17,107 bases of DNA from JBEKVE01 sp049514335. GTDB taxonomy: Bacteria; Actinomycetota; Acidimicrobiia; Acidimicrobiales; UBA8190. A model generated the notes under the pieces. It made no database searches and was not told the DNA's origin. It worked only from the letters and a program-made list of their open reading frames with translations. Positions 6,307 to 13,917 of this stretch are shown piece by piece. The stretch's first letter is position 1. Every line of letters begins with the position of its first letter. Made by a program: the position numbers and the translations under genes. The stretch covers positions 1 to 17,107 of the forward strand of contig JBEKVE010000057.1 of NCBI GenBank assembly GCA_049514335.1. The letters are read 5' to 3'.

Positions 6307-7095
6307 ATGCCCGAGGGCCCGCTCGTCCTCGCCGAGGTCCGCGACCACGTGGGGGTGGTGACGCTCGACAACCCTGCCAAGCGCAACGCCCTCAGTGCTG
6401 CGATCACCGGCCGACTCGTCGAGGTGCTCGACCAGCTGGCGGACGCCGATGTCCGTGTGGTGGTGCTGCGCGCCGCTGCGGATGCCTCGGTCTGGTCGGC
6501 CGGTCAGGACATCTCGGAGCTGCCCACGAGCGGACGCGACCCCCTCGCCTATGCCGACCCCCTCGAGAAGGCGCTGCGGGCGGTCCGTAGCTTCCCCGCT
6601 CCCGTCATCGCCATGGTGCACGGGTCGGTGTGGGGTGGCGCCTTCGACCTGGTGCTCAGCTGCGACCTGGTGGTGGCGGACGACACCGCCACCTTCGCCA
6701 TAACCCCCGCCAACCTCGGGCTCCCTTACAACACAGCCGGGCTGCTCCACTTCACCGGACGCCTGCCGCTCAACCTGGTGAAGGAGATGTTCTTCACCGC
6801 CCGGCCCATCGACGCCGAGGAGGCGCGGCGGTGGATGGTGGTCAACCATCTCGTTCCCGCCGCGGAGCTCGAGCAGTTCACGATGGAGCTGGCCGCCACG
6901 ATGGTGCCCAAGGCGCCACTGGCCATCGCCGTGCTGAAGGAACAGCTCCGCGTGCTGACCGACTACCAGCCCGTTGCGGCCGAGGTCTTCGAGCGGATCC
7001 AGGGCCTGCGCCGGCGCGCCTATGACTCCGAGGACTTCTTGGAGGGGGTGCACGCCTTCCTCGAGAAGAGGCCACCGGTGTTCAAGGGACGGTAG
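6307..7095 (+). CDS. scpB: Methylmalonyl-CoA decarboxylase (crotonase family)
   Basis: 262-residue crotonase-fold enzyme expected to convert methylmalonyl-CoA to propionyl-CoA plus CO2. From memory of E. coli ScpB (YgfG), the match is unusually specific along its length: ELPTSGRDPLAYADPL (71-86), GSVWGGAF (106-113), TPANLGLPYN (133-142), KAPLAIAVLKEQLRVL and the C-terminal YDSEDFLEG...FLEKR. The oxyanion-hole glycines (110-111) and Tyr141, matching the proposed catalytic Tyr140, are present. E. coli has His66 where this protein has Gln67. The ATG at 6307 follows GGGAGG with 9 bases between; an in-frame ATG at 6238 adds 23 disordered residues and is less likely. No methylmalonyl-CoA mutase or CoA transferase is beside it, so the pathway context is missing. 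A different acyl-CoA substrate remains possible. Confidence 0.88.
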   Translation: MPEGPLVLAEVRDHVGVVTLDNPAKRNALSAAITGRLVEVLDQLADADVRVVVLRAAADASVWSAGQDISELPTSGRDPLAYADPLEKALRAVRSFPAPVIAMVHGSVWGGAFDLVLSCDLVVADDTATFAITPANLGLPYNTAGLLHFTGRLPLNLVKEMFFTARPIDAEEARRWMVVNHLVPAAELEQFTMELAATMVPKAPLAIAVLKEQLRVLTDYQPVAAEVFERIQGLRRRAYDSEDFLEGVHAFLEKRPPVFKGR

Positions 7096-7146
7096 GGTGA
7101 GTGTGCTTCGACCGGAAAGACGTCTGCGGAACGGGAGCGCGCCACG

Positions 7147-7632
7147 ATGACCGACCAGACCATGGACGTCGCCGGGTTCATCGAAGCACGGCGCCAGGCC
7201 ATCCTGTCCGACGCGGAGCGCGTCCTGGCGGCCCGCGCCCTCGAGCACTACCGCTCCGCCGGCGAGGATGCCACCGCCGAGCGTCTGCGGGCCCTGCTCG
7301 ACATCGTCGTGGTGTGCTGCCGCGACCACCGCATCGAAGCTGCCATCGACTACGCCAGCGGGCTCGCCGTCGCCCGCCACGCCGAAGACCACAGGCTGGA
7401 AGAGGTCCAGACGGCCATCAACACCCTGGAGGAATCGGTATGGCGGGCGTTCGTGCGCGACGCCGCACCCGACGAGCTCGGCTACGGGCTCGGTCTCGTC
7501 TCCACCGTCCTCGGTACCATCAAGGACCGGCTGGCGTGTGCCTACGTCGCCCAGGTCGCGACCCGGCCACCCTCGACGCTGCGACTCGAGCACCTCTTCG
7601 AGGGCTTCGAGGGCGACGTCCACCCCGGCTGA
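7147..7632 (+). CDS. Helical protein, possibly RsbRD-N-like regulatory domain
   Basis: 161 residues, not confidently recognised. Predicted almost all helix, soluble, no signal peptide. Helices run about 8-37, 41-60, 62-80, 84-104 and 108-138, and then a short acidic tail. The pattern (LEEVQTAINTLEESVWRAF after a helix beginning RIEAAIDYA) resembles the helical N-terminal domain of RsbRD-type and some PucR-type regulators, which act as sensor or dimerisation units. That is a memory-based fold guess, not a firm match. A CysCys pair (57-58) sits in the second helix. GGGAG lies upstream of the ATG at suitable distance. It is on the same strand as scpB upstream and the YceI-like and hypCD genes downstream, so it may share their transcript. 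A stand-alone domain of this kind would have to act through a partner protein. Confidence 0.75.
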   Translation: MTDQTMDVAGFIEARRQAILSDAERVLAARALEHYRSAGEDATAERLRALLDIVVVCCRDHRIEAAIDYASGLAVARHAEDHRLEEVQTAINTLEESVWRAFVRDAAPDELGYGLGLVSTVLGTIKDRLACAYVAQVATRPPSTLRLEHLFEGFEGDVHPG

Positions 7633-7682
7633 ACACCGCCGTGATCACCCCCGCCCGTCACCCCCGACCGCGGGCCTGAGCG

Positions 7683-8192
7683 GTGCGCTACGCCATCGAC
7701 CCCGGGCGCTCGCGCGTCTGGATCGAAGCGCGGTCGAGCCTCCACCCCGTGCGCTCGCAGTCGGGCGGCCTGGAGGGATTCGTCGAGGCCACGGTCGATC
7801 AGACAGGATCCTTCGACCTGCGCTCGGCGCCCCAGGGCCGCCTGGAGCTGGCGGTGTCGGGGCTGTCGTCGGGCAATCCGCTCTACGACCGGGAGATGCG
7901 GCGCTGCATCGACAGCCGCCACCACCCGGTCATCTCGGGCGACGTACGCGACGTGCGCCCGGCCGGAGAGCCGAAGCGCTACGTCGTCGACGGGGACGTC
8001 ACCTTCGCCGGGGCGACGAGGCCCGCCTCCGATGTCATGCAATTGTCGGTTGAGGAGGACGCCACGGTGATCCTCGAGGGCGAGCACGTCTTCGACATCC
8101 GGGAATTCGGGATCGAGCCGCCCAGGATCATGATGCTGCGAGTGCACCCGGAGGTGAAGGTGCGCGTCCGGATCGTGGCCGGGGCCAGGTGA
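7683..8192 (+). CDS. YceI-like lipocalin-fold protein
   Basis: 169 residues resembling the YceI family, an extended beta-barrel that binds isoprenoid or other amphiphilic lipids. Family-like features are the opening YAIDPGRSRVWIEARSSLHPV, the alternating strand pattern, LYDREMRRCIDSRHHPVISGDV in place of the usual D.....FD...P...F stretch, and a second YVVDGDVTFAGATRP strand pair. There is no signal peptide, so unlike many YceI proteins this one is probably cytosolic. The C-terminal strand FDIREFGIEPPRIMMLRVHPEVKVRVRI also fits the family. The start is GTG at 7683, 50 bases after the preceding gene, and hypC follows after 64 bases. Whether it has any part in hydrogenase maturation cannot be told; co-orientation is the only hint. 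Confidence 0.8.
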   Translation: MRYAIDPGRSRVWIEARSSLHPVRSQSGGLEGFVEATVDQTGSFDLRSAPQGRLELAVSGLSSGNPLYDREMRRCIDSRHHPVISGDVRDVRPAGEPKRYVVDGDVTFAGATRPASDVMQLSVEEDATVILEGEHVFDIREFGIEPPRIMMLRVHPEVKVRVRIVAGAR

Positions 8193-8256
8193 GCGACGTC
8201 GTGCCCGGCTCACCTGCCCACCACCGAGCCACGACCTGAGGCGAGGGGACCGCCCC

Positions 8257-8529
8257 GTGTGCCTCGGCATCCCCGGAGAGGTGATCGACATGGTCGACCC
8301 GGAGCGTCACCTGGCCAAGGTGGACGTCGTCGGCGTCCGTCGCACCGTCGACGTGGGTCTGCTCGAGGAAGACGAGGTCGGCCCCGGTGACTGGGTGCTC
8401 ATCCACGTGGGATTCGCCATGGCCAGGATCGACGAGGAGGAGGCCCGCCGCATGCTGGCGTCGCTCGAGACGCTCGGAGCGGCGTATGCCGAAGAGGTCG
8501 AGGCGCTGCGGAGCTCGGGGGCACCGTGA
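8257..8529 (+). CDS. hypC: [NiFe]-hydrogenase maturation chaperone HypC
   Basis: 90-residue HypC/HybG/HupF family chaperone. It binds HypD and carries the iron with its CN and CO ligands to the hydrogenase large subunit. The N-terminus MCLGIPGEV has the essential Cys2, exposed after removal of Met1. A small beta-barrel follows with the conserved GDWVLIHVGFAM segment (His50). A helical tail (about 58-86) completes the usual 75-95 residue length. The start is GTG at 8257 with GAGGGGA about 7 bases upstream, and the position is fixed by the invariant MCLG. It is followed by hypD after 34 bases, the usual pairing of complex partners. A second, divergent HypC-like domain lies in the fusion gene at 13914-14663. 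Confidence 0.97.
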   Translation: MCLGIPGEVIDMVDPERHLAKVDVVGVRRTVDVGLLEEDEVGPGDWVLIHVGFAMARIDEEEARRMLASLETLGAAYAEEVEALRSSGAP

Positions 8530-8563
8530 GCCGCCGACCCCGTCTCGGAGTGGGACCGAGCTG

Positions 8564-9691
8564 ATGCGCTTCGTCGACGAGTACCGCGACCCGGCCGCCG
8601 CCCGCCTGCTGGCGGCACGGATCGCCGAGCTCGCCGGGAACGACTCCTTCGCCTTCATGGAGGTGTGCGGGGGCCACACCCACACGATCTACCGCCATGG
8701 CATCGAGTGCGTCCTTCCCGAGTCGGTGGAGCTCGTGCACGGGCCGGGGTGCCCGGTGTGCGTCATCCCCATGGGACGCATCGACGACGCCATCGCCGTG
8801 GCACAGACGCCCGGCGTGCTCTTCAGCTCCTTCGGCGACATGATGCGCGTGCCCGGATCGACGGGCACCCTGCTGTCGGCGAAGGCGCGCGGCGCGGACG
8901 TGCGCGTGGTCTACTCGCCCCTCGACGCGCTGGCCCTGGCGGTGGAGCACCCACACCGGCAGGTGGTCTTCTTCGCCGTCGGGTTCGAGACGACCGCACC
9001 ATCGACAGCCGTGACGCTCCTGCGGGCCCGAGACGAGGGTGTCACGAACTTCAGCGTGTTCTGCAACCACGTGACGATCGTTCCCCCCCTCAAGGCGATC
9101 CTGGACTCACCGGACCTCAGGCTCGACGGGTTCCTCGGACCGGGCCACGTCTCCACCGTGGTGGGACAGCGGCCCTACCGGTTCGTGCCCGACGTCTACG
9201 GCAAGCCCCTGGTGACGGCGGGCTTCGAGCCGCTCGACATCCTGCAGGCCATCGCCATGCTGCTGGCCCAGATCCGCGAGGGGCGGTGCTGCGTGGAGAA
9301 CCAGTACACGCGCTGCGTGAAGGAAGAGGGAAACCCCCGTGCCCTCGACGTCATGTCCCAGGTCTTCGAGCTGCGCCCGCACTTCGAGTGGCGGGGCCTC
9401 GGCTTCATCTCGCAGAGCGCGCTCAAGCTCAGAGAGGAATTCGCCCCCTGGGACGCCGAGCTGCGTTTCGCCGTCCCCGGCGTGGCGGTGGCGGACCCTA
9501 AGGCCTGTCAGTGCGGCGAGGTGCTGAAGGGCGTGATCAAACCGTGGGAGTGCAAGGTGTTCGGGACCGCCTGCACGCCCGAGACCCCCATCGGGACGTG
9601 CATGGTGTCCTCCGAGGGTGCCTGCGCTGCCTACTACACCTTCGGCCGGCTGCACCACGACGTGGCCCAGACCGTCGGCCGCAGGCCGTGA
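8564..9691 (+). CDS. hypD: Hydrogenase maturation iron-sulfur protein HypD
   Basis: 375-residue HypD, the [4Fe-4S] scaffold on which the Fe(CN)2CO group is built, working with HypC and receiving cyanide from HypE. Conserved elements are all visible: MEVCGGHTH with Cys35, GPGCPVC with Cys63 and Cys66, the FSSFGDMMRVPGS loop, FFAVGFETTAPSTA, and GPGHVSTVVG. The C-terminal cluster-binding region has Cys315, 317, 330, 337, 346 and 354. Length is normal and nothing is missing. The ATG at 8564 is the first residue of the family start MRFVDEYRDP. It is downstream of hypC in the same operon and converges with hypF, whose stop codon is 18 bases away, with no visible terminator between them. Confidence 0.98.
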   Translation: MRFVDEYRDPAAARLLAARIAELAGNDSFAFMEVCGGHTHTIYRHGIECVLPESVELVHGPGCPVCVIPMGRIDDAIAVAQTPGVLFSSFGDMMRVPGSTGTLLSAKARGADVRVVYSPLDALALAVEHPHRQVVFFAVGFETTAPSTAVTLLRARDEGVTNFSVFCNHVTIVPPLKAILDSPDLRLDGFLGPGHVSTVVGQRPYRFVPDVYGKPLVTAGFEPLDILQAIAMLLAQIREGRCCVENQYTRCVKEEGNPRALDVMSQVFELRPHFEWRGLGFISQSALKLREEFAPWDAELRFAVPGVAVADPKACQCGEVLKGVIKPWECKVFGTACTPETPIGTCMVSSEGACAAYYTFGRLHHDVAQTVGRRP

Positions 9692-9709
9692 TGCGCCCGG
9701 GGCTCGCCG

Positions 9710-12016
9710 TCAGGACGACACGCAGGCCGCCACCGCCGCCTGCCCGACGCTGATGCCGCCGTCGTTGGGCGGGACGCGGCGATGCACCAGGACCCGCAGG
9801 CCGCGTCGGGTGAGCGCCGTCTCGAGCGCCGTGCTCAGCCGCACGTTCTGGAACACGCCGCCGCTCAGGACCACGGTGTCCACGCCGTGGTCGGCGGCCG
9901 ACGCGGCAGCGACGGCCGCCGTGGCGGTGGCGAGGCCCAGGTGGAACCCCGCCGCCACGACCGCGGGCGACACCCCGGCCGCCGTGTCCTTCACCACCGC
10001 GGCGATGAGCGGCCGGGGATCGAGCACGGCGACACCGCCCGAGGCGCTCACCTCCATCGGGTAGCACGGCGTGTCGGCCGCCCCCACCGAGGTGGCTGCG
10101 GCCTCGAGCTCGATGGCGGCCTGGCCCTCGTAGGTGGAGCGGGAACGGATCCCGACGAGCGCCGCCACGGCGTCGAAGAGGCGGCCCACGCTGGTGGTGA
10201 CACGCACGCCGCCCCCTTCCAGCAGGGCCAGGAGCCGGTCGGCGCGAGGGTCGAGGCGTCGTCCCACAGCACCGGCGGCGTCGGCGCCGAGAGCGGCGTG
10301 GACCCAGCTCACCGCCATGCGCCACGGCTCGCGCACCGCCGCGGACCCCCCCGGCAGTCCGACCGGGGCCAGATGGCCGACGCGCTCGAACCCGCGCAGG
10401 TCGGCGAGCAGGAGCTCGCCGCCCCACAAAGTGCCGTCGGTCCCGAGACCGAGGCCGTCGAAGGCCACCCCGAGGACCATGTCGCTGCGGCCGTGCTCGG
10501 CCAGGCAGGAGGCGATGTGGGCGTGGTGGTGCTGCACGCCGACGGCGTCGAGGCCGCAGTCGAGGGCGTACTTGGTCGACAGGTACTCGGGGTGCAGGTC
10601 GTGGACGACGAGCTCGGGGGCCACGCCGTGCAACGCGCACAGATGCTCGACGGCCTGGAGGAACGACGTGTAGGTGGCCAGGTGCTCGAGGTCACCGATG
10701 TGGTGGCTGGGCACCACCGTGGAGCCCTTGGCCACCGCAACGGTGTTCTTGAGCCCGGCCCCCACTGCCAGGAGCGGGCGGTGCGTGGGCACGGGCAGGC
10801 GCATGGGCTCGGGGGCATATCCCCGCGACCGCCGCACCGTCTGCGTCCGACCCCCCGTGCTGCGCACCACGGAGTCGTCGCAGCGGACATGGATGGGCCG
10901 GTCGTGCCCGAGCACGGCGTCGACGAGCGGCCCGAGGCGGCGCAGGGCGTCGTCGTCCGTGTGGGCGATGGGATCATCCGAGAGGTTGCCGCTCGTCATG
11001 ACGAGGGACCGGCCGCAGCCGGCCACCAGGAGGTGGTGCAGTGCCGAGTACGGGAGCATGAGCCCGAGATCGGGTAACCCCGGCGCCACGGCGTCCACCA
11101 CGGCGTCCACCACGGCGCCCCCTGCCCGCCGGGGGGCGACGACGACCGGACGGCGGGGCGACGACAGCGCGTGTCGGGCGGCGTCGTCCACATGGCACAG
11201 GCGGGACGCCTCCCCGACGTGTCGCACCATGACGGCGAAGGGCTTGTCGTCCCGGGCTTTGCGGCGCCGCAGGTCGCGCACAGCTCCGGCGTCGGTGGCG
11301 TCGGCGGCCAGGTGGTAGCCCCCCACACCTTTCACCGCCACCGTCCCCCCCGACGTGATGACAGAGACAGCCTGGGCGAGCGCGGCGTCCCCCTCGGCGC
11401 GGTGCGAGCCGTCGGGGTCGGTCAGGCGCAGGCGCGGCCCGCACGCCGGGCAGGCGTTGGGCTGGGCGTGGAAGCGGCGGTCAGCGGGATCCTCGTACTC
11501 GCCCCGGCACGCCGCGCACATGGCGAACGAGGCCATGGTGGTGGTGGCGCGGTCGTAGGGGACGGCGCGCACGATCGTGTACCGGGGGCCGCAGTCGGTG
11601 CAGTTGGTGAAGGGGTAGCGGAAACGGCGGTCGGTGGGGTCGTCCACCTCGGCCAGGCAGGCCGCGCAGGTGGCGGTGTCGACGCTCACCGGCGCGCCGG
11701 GCGGGCGGGCAGCGTCGCTGTCCTCGATGCGAAAGCCGCTGTCCCCACCGCGCCAGGCCACGGCGCGCTCCTCGACGGCGTCGACCCGGGCCAGTGCCGG
11801 CGGTCGTTCCACGAGAACCCGGCACAGGTGGGCCACCGCCGAGGCGGACCCCTGCACCTCGATGAGCACGCCCTCGGCATCGTTGCGCACGAACCCGCTC
11901 AGCGCGAGCGACACCGCATGGCGGTAGACGAAGGGGCGGAACCCCACCCCCTGGACCGTGCCCCGCACCCGCAGGCGGCGGCGCTCGGTGCCGGGCGGCG
12001 CCGCTGGCTCGGCCAC
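9710..12016 (-). CDS. hypF: Carbamoyltransferase HypF
   Basis: 768-residue HypF, which uses carbamoyl phosphate and ATP to place a carbamoyl group on the C-terminal Cys of HypE, the first step to the cyanide ligands. Domains in order: acylphosphatase-like (about 13-100, VQGVGFRPFVYRHA), two zinc fingers with the exact family spacing CxxC-x18-CxxC-x24-CxxC-x18-CxxC (Cys117 to Cys192), YrdC/Sua5-like nucleotide-binding domain (about 208-390, KGVGGYHLAADA and DKPFAVMVR), and Kae1-like domain (about 415-765) with the metal-binding VQHHHAHIAS (494-503). The GTG at 12016 begins one base after the hypE stop, so translation is probably coupled; I preferred it over an upstream ATG inside hypE. A short in-frame repeat encodes VVDAVVDAV near 302-310. 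It is the last gene of the minus-strand arm. Confidence 0.98.
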   Translation of the reverse strand: MAEPAAPPGTERRRLRVRGTVQGVGFRPFVYRHAVSLALSGFVRNDAEGVLIEVQGSASAVAHLCRVLVERPPALARVDAVEERAVAWRGGDSGFRIEDSDAARPPGAPVSVDTATCAACLAEVDDPTDRRFRYPFTNCTDCGPRYTIVRAVPYDRATTTMASFAMCAACRGEYEDPADRRFHAQPNACPACGPRLRLTDPDGSHRAEGDAALAQAVSVITSGGTVAVKGVGGYHLAADATDAGAVRDLRRRKARDDKPFAVMVRHVGEASRLCHVDDAARHALSSPRRPVVVAPRRAGGAVVDAVVDAVAPGLPDLGLMLPYSALHHLLVAGCGRSLVMTSGNLSDDPIAHTDDDALRRLGPLVDAVLGHDRPIHVRCDDSVVRSTGGRTQTVRRSRGYAPEPMRLPVPTHRPLLAVGAGLKNTVAVAKGSTVVPSHHIGDLEHLATYTSFLQAVEHLCALHGVAPELVVHDLHPEYLSTKYALDCGLDAVGVQHHHAHIASCLAEHGRSDMVLGVAFDGLGLGTDGTLWGGELLLADLRGFERVGHLAPVGLPGGSAAVREPWRMAVSWVHAALGADAAGAVGRRLDPRADRLLALLEGGGVRVTTSVGRLFDAVAALVGIRSRSTYEGQAAIELEAAATSVGAADTPCYPMEVSASGGVAVLDPRPLIAAVVKDTAAGVSPAVVAAGFHLGLATATAAVAAASAADHGVDTVVLSGGVFQNVRLSTALETALTRRGLRVLVHRRVPPNDGGISVGQAAVAACVSS
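11086..11119. repeat. 12-bp in-frame tandem repeat inside hypF
   Basis: CCACGGCGTCCA occurs at 11086-11097 and 11098-11109, with a partial third copy to 11119. On the coding strand it gives the repeated peptide VVDA in the YrdC-like domain. The 12-base unit keeps the frame, so copy-number change would be tolerated; probably a slippage product. Confidence 0.7.
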
Positions 12017-12017
12017 C

Positions 12018-13208
12018 TCAGCAGATCCGGGGCAGGGGGTCGCCCACCAACATGTCGACGATCCGGGTCCCGCCGAATGTGGTGCGCAGCACCACGATGC
12101 CGGGGGGATCGGCCTGGATCTCCCCGATCCGGGCCGCCCTGGTGCCGAGCGGGTGGGCCCGCAGCGCGTCGAGGGCGGCGGCACCCTCTTGCGCTGGGAC
12201 CACGGCGATGAGCTTCCCCTCGTTCGCCACGTACAGCGGATCGATGCCGAGCAGGTCGCAGGCCCCGAGGACGCTTCGCTGCACGGGCAGGTCGGGCTCG
12301 TCGAGGAAGACCGCCACCTCGGCGTCGCGGGCCAGCTCGTTGCACACCGTCCCCACCCCTCCGCGCGTGGGATCGCGCATCCAGCGCGTCGAAGGTGCCG
12401 CGGCCAGCAGCGCCTCGACCAGCCCGCCCAGGGGGGCGGTGTCGGAGCGCAGGTCGGCCTCGAGGGCGAGGTCGCCCCGGGCCAGCATGACGGCCATGCC
12501 GTGGTCGCCGATCGTCCCCGACACGATGACGTGGTCCCCGGGACGCACGAGGTCCGCGCCGAGGTGACGGCCCGGGGGCATCCACCCCACGCCCGTCGTC
12601 GTCACGAACAGACCGTCGGCGGCTCCCTTGTCCACCACCTTGGTGTCCCCGGTGACGATCGACACGCCGGCCGCCTCGGCCGCGCTCGCCATGTCAGCCG
12701 CCACGGCGCGCAGCTCGGCCACCGAGAAGCCCTCCTCGATGACGAAGGCGGCGGCGATCCATGCCGGCACCGCCCCCATCACGGCCAGATCGTTGACGGT
12801 GCCGTGCACAGCCAGGTGCCCGATGGAACCCCCGGGGAAGCGCAGGGGGCGCACGACGAAGGCATCGGTGGTGATGGCCACGCGCTCCCCCGTCGGCAAC
12901 GCCACCACCGAGGCGTCGGTCAGGGTGCCGTCGGCGCCCGGTGCGGGCCCGGTGCCGAAGGCTTCCAGGAACACGGCGTCGACGAGCGCGGCAGACGCCT
13001 TGCCGCCGGCGCCGTGGGCCAGGGTGACCACGTCGTCGCGCAGGCGGGGGCGGCGCCGGCGAAATGCCTCGACGCGCTCGAGCACGGCGGCCTCGCGCCG
13101 TGCCCGCGAGCCGTCGCCTAGCGAGCGGTCGCCCGGCGCGCTGTCGTCGCTGGCACCGTCCGGACCGCCCGGCGCTGACCCGGGGTCCGGTGGCCCCGGC
13201 ATCGACAT
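12018..13208 (-). CDS. hypE: Carbamoyl dehydratase HypE
   Basis: 396-residue HypE of the PurM/ThiL/SelD ATP-binding fold. It dehydrates the thiocarboxamide on its C-terminal Cys to thiocyanate and hands cyanide to HypC-HypD. The essential C-terminal PRIC is present. The nucleotide-binding VTLAHGAGGK, TTDAFVVRPLRFPGG, HGTVNDLAVMGA, the GDTKVVDKG loop and RDPTRGGVGTVCNELA are all seen. The protein carries about 55 extra residues before the usual start, rich in Gly, Pro, Asp and Ser at first and then basic and helical. I placed the start at ATG 13208, whose first base overlaps the TGA of a possible 7-codon leader; GTG 13211 and ATG 13202 are also in frame, and a start inside the extension is not excluded. 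hypF follows with one base between, and the SIS gene precedes it by 58 bases. Confidence 0.97.
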   Translation of the reverse strand: MSMPGPPDPGSAPGGPDGASDDSAPGDRSLGDGSRARREAAVLERVEAFRRRRPRLRDDVVTLAHGAGGKASAALVDAVFLEAFGTGPAPGADGTLTDASVVALPTGERVAITTDAFVVRPLRFPGGSIGHLAVHGTVNDLAVMGAVPAWIAAAFVIEEGFSVAELRAVAADMASAAEAAGVSIVTGDTKVVDKGAADGLFVTTTGVGWMPPGRHLGADLVRPGDHVIVSGTIGDHGMAVMLARGDLALEADLRSDTAPLGGLVEALLAAAPSTRWMRDPTRGGVGTVCNELARDAEVAVFLDEPDLPVQRSVLGACDLLGIDPLYVANEGKLIAVVPAQEGAAALDALRAHPLGTRAARIGEIQADPPGIVVLRTTFGGTRIVDMLVGDPLPRIC

Positions 13209-13231
13209 CACCGCCGACCGCCCGGGGGCAC
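13208..13231 (-). other. Possible 7-codon leader peptide coupled to hypE
   Basis: AGGAGGGG (13248-13241 on the minus strand) is the best ribosome site in this gap, but no hypE-frame start codon lies at a usable distance from it. A GTG at 13231 does, and it opens a frame of seven codons ending in TGA at 13210-13208. That TGA overlaps the ATG of hypE as TGATG. This would allow translational coupling. It could also be coincidence. Confidence 0.3.
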
Positions 13232-13266
13232 CGTCGGGCTCCCCTCCTGACGCTGCGTCGGATCCG

Positions 13267-13917
13267 TCACTCGTCCGCCATGCGTCGCTGCACCTCGACC
13301 CACAGGGCGGTGGCCACGGCGTCCTGGGTCTCCTGGATGCGATGCACGCTCGACGACTCCACCACGAAGAGGTGGTCGACGACTCCCGACGTGGCCATGT
13401 CGCCGCCGCCGTAGCCGGTCCAGCCGAGCGTCAGCAGACCCCGACGGCGCGCCTCGGCCAGCCCTCGCAGCACGTTGGCGGAGCTTCCGCTGGTGGAGAA
13501 GGCAGCCGCCACGTCCTGCGCCGAGCCGTAGGCGATGACCTGGCGCGAGAACACCAGGTCGAACCCCACGTCGTTGCCCAGGGCGCTCACGACGGCCTGG
13601 TCGGCCAGGAAGGACCGGGCCGGCAGGGCCCGCCCCCGGGGCGGCCGTGCGAAGAGCGACACGAAGGCGTCGGCGTCGGTGGCACTGCCACCGTTCCCGA
13701 AGGCGAAGAGGCGGCCACCCGCCCCGAACCGACGGACCAACGCGTCGGCGGCCCGCCCGATCTCCCCTGAACAGGCCTGCAGCGTTGCGGCCCGCAACCG
13801 GTGGCTGTCGGCCTGTTTGGCCGCGGCCGAGCCGGCCAGATCGTCGAGGAGGCCGGCGCCGTCGCGCTCGTCGCCGTCGATGAAGGGGTACAGGAACCCC
13901 GTCCCCGGACCGGTCAC
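13267..13917 (-). CDS. SIS-domain protein, GmhA-like, catalytic residues lost
   Basis: 216-residue protein of the sugar isomerase (SIS) family closest in pattern to GmhA, sedoheptulose-7-phosphate isomerase. An N-terminal helix pair (about 22-64) precedes the Rossmann-like SIS core. The phosphate-binding loops are well kept: FGNGGSATDAD (73-83) and STSGSSANVLRGL (141-153), as is the HRIQETQ segment (192-198). However, aligning by eye to E. coli GmhA, catalytic Glu65 corresponds to Leu88 and His180 to Thr204. As a GmhA-type isomerase alone it should be inactive. The start GTG at 13917 overlaps the preceding stop as GTGA, so it is translationally coupled to the SIS-HypC fusion gene, and hypE follows. 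No heptose or lipopolysaccharide genes are nearby, so a role in hydrogenase maturation is the likelier reading. Confidence 0.88.
   Translation of the reverse strand: MTGPGTGFLYPFIDGDERDGAGLLDDLAGSAAAKQADSHRLRAATLQACSGEIGRAADALVRRFGAGGRLFAFGNGGSATDADAFVSLFARPPRGRALPARSFLADQAVVSALGNDVGFDLVFSRQVIAYGSAQDVAAAFSTSGSSANVLRGLAEARRRGLLTLGWTGYGGGDMATSGVVDHLFVVESSSVHRIQETQDAVATALWVEVQRRMADE

Noticed and set aside
5782..7623. 613-codon open frame on the minus strand
   Set aside because: It runs antisense to the sigma factor, scpB and the helical protein, all of which have clear family or coding signals on the plus strand.
9782..13121. Long plus-strand frames opposite hypF and hypE (9782-11077, 11171-12211, 11958-13121)
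   Set aside because: They oppose genes with complete and well-ordered family motifs and show no recognisable protein.
13267..13917. Authentic sedoheptulose-7-phosphate isomerase for heptose synthesis
   Set aside because: Both GmhA catalytic residues appear replaced, and there are no heptose kinase, epimerase or lipopolysaccharide genes nearby; the context is hydrogenase maturation.
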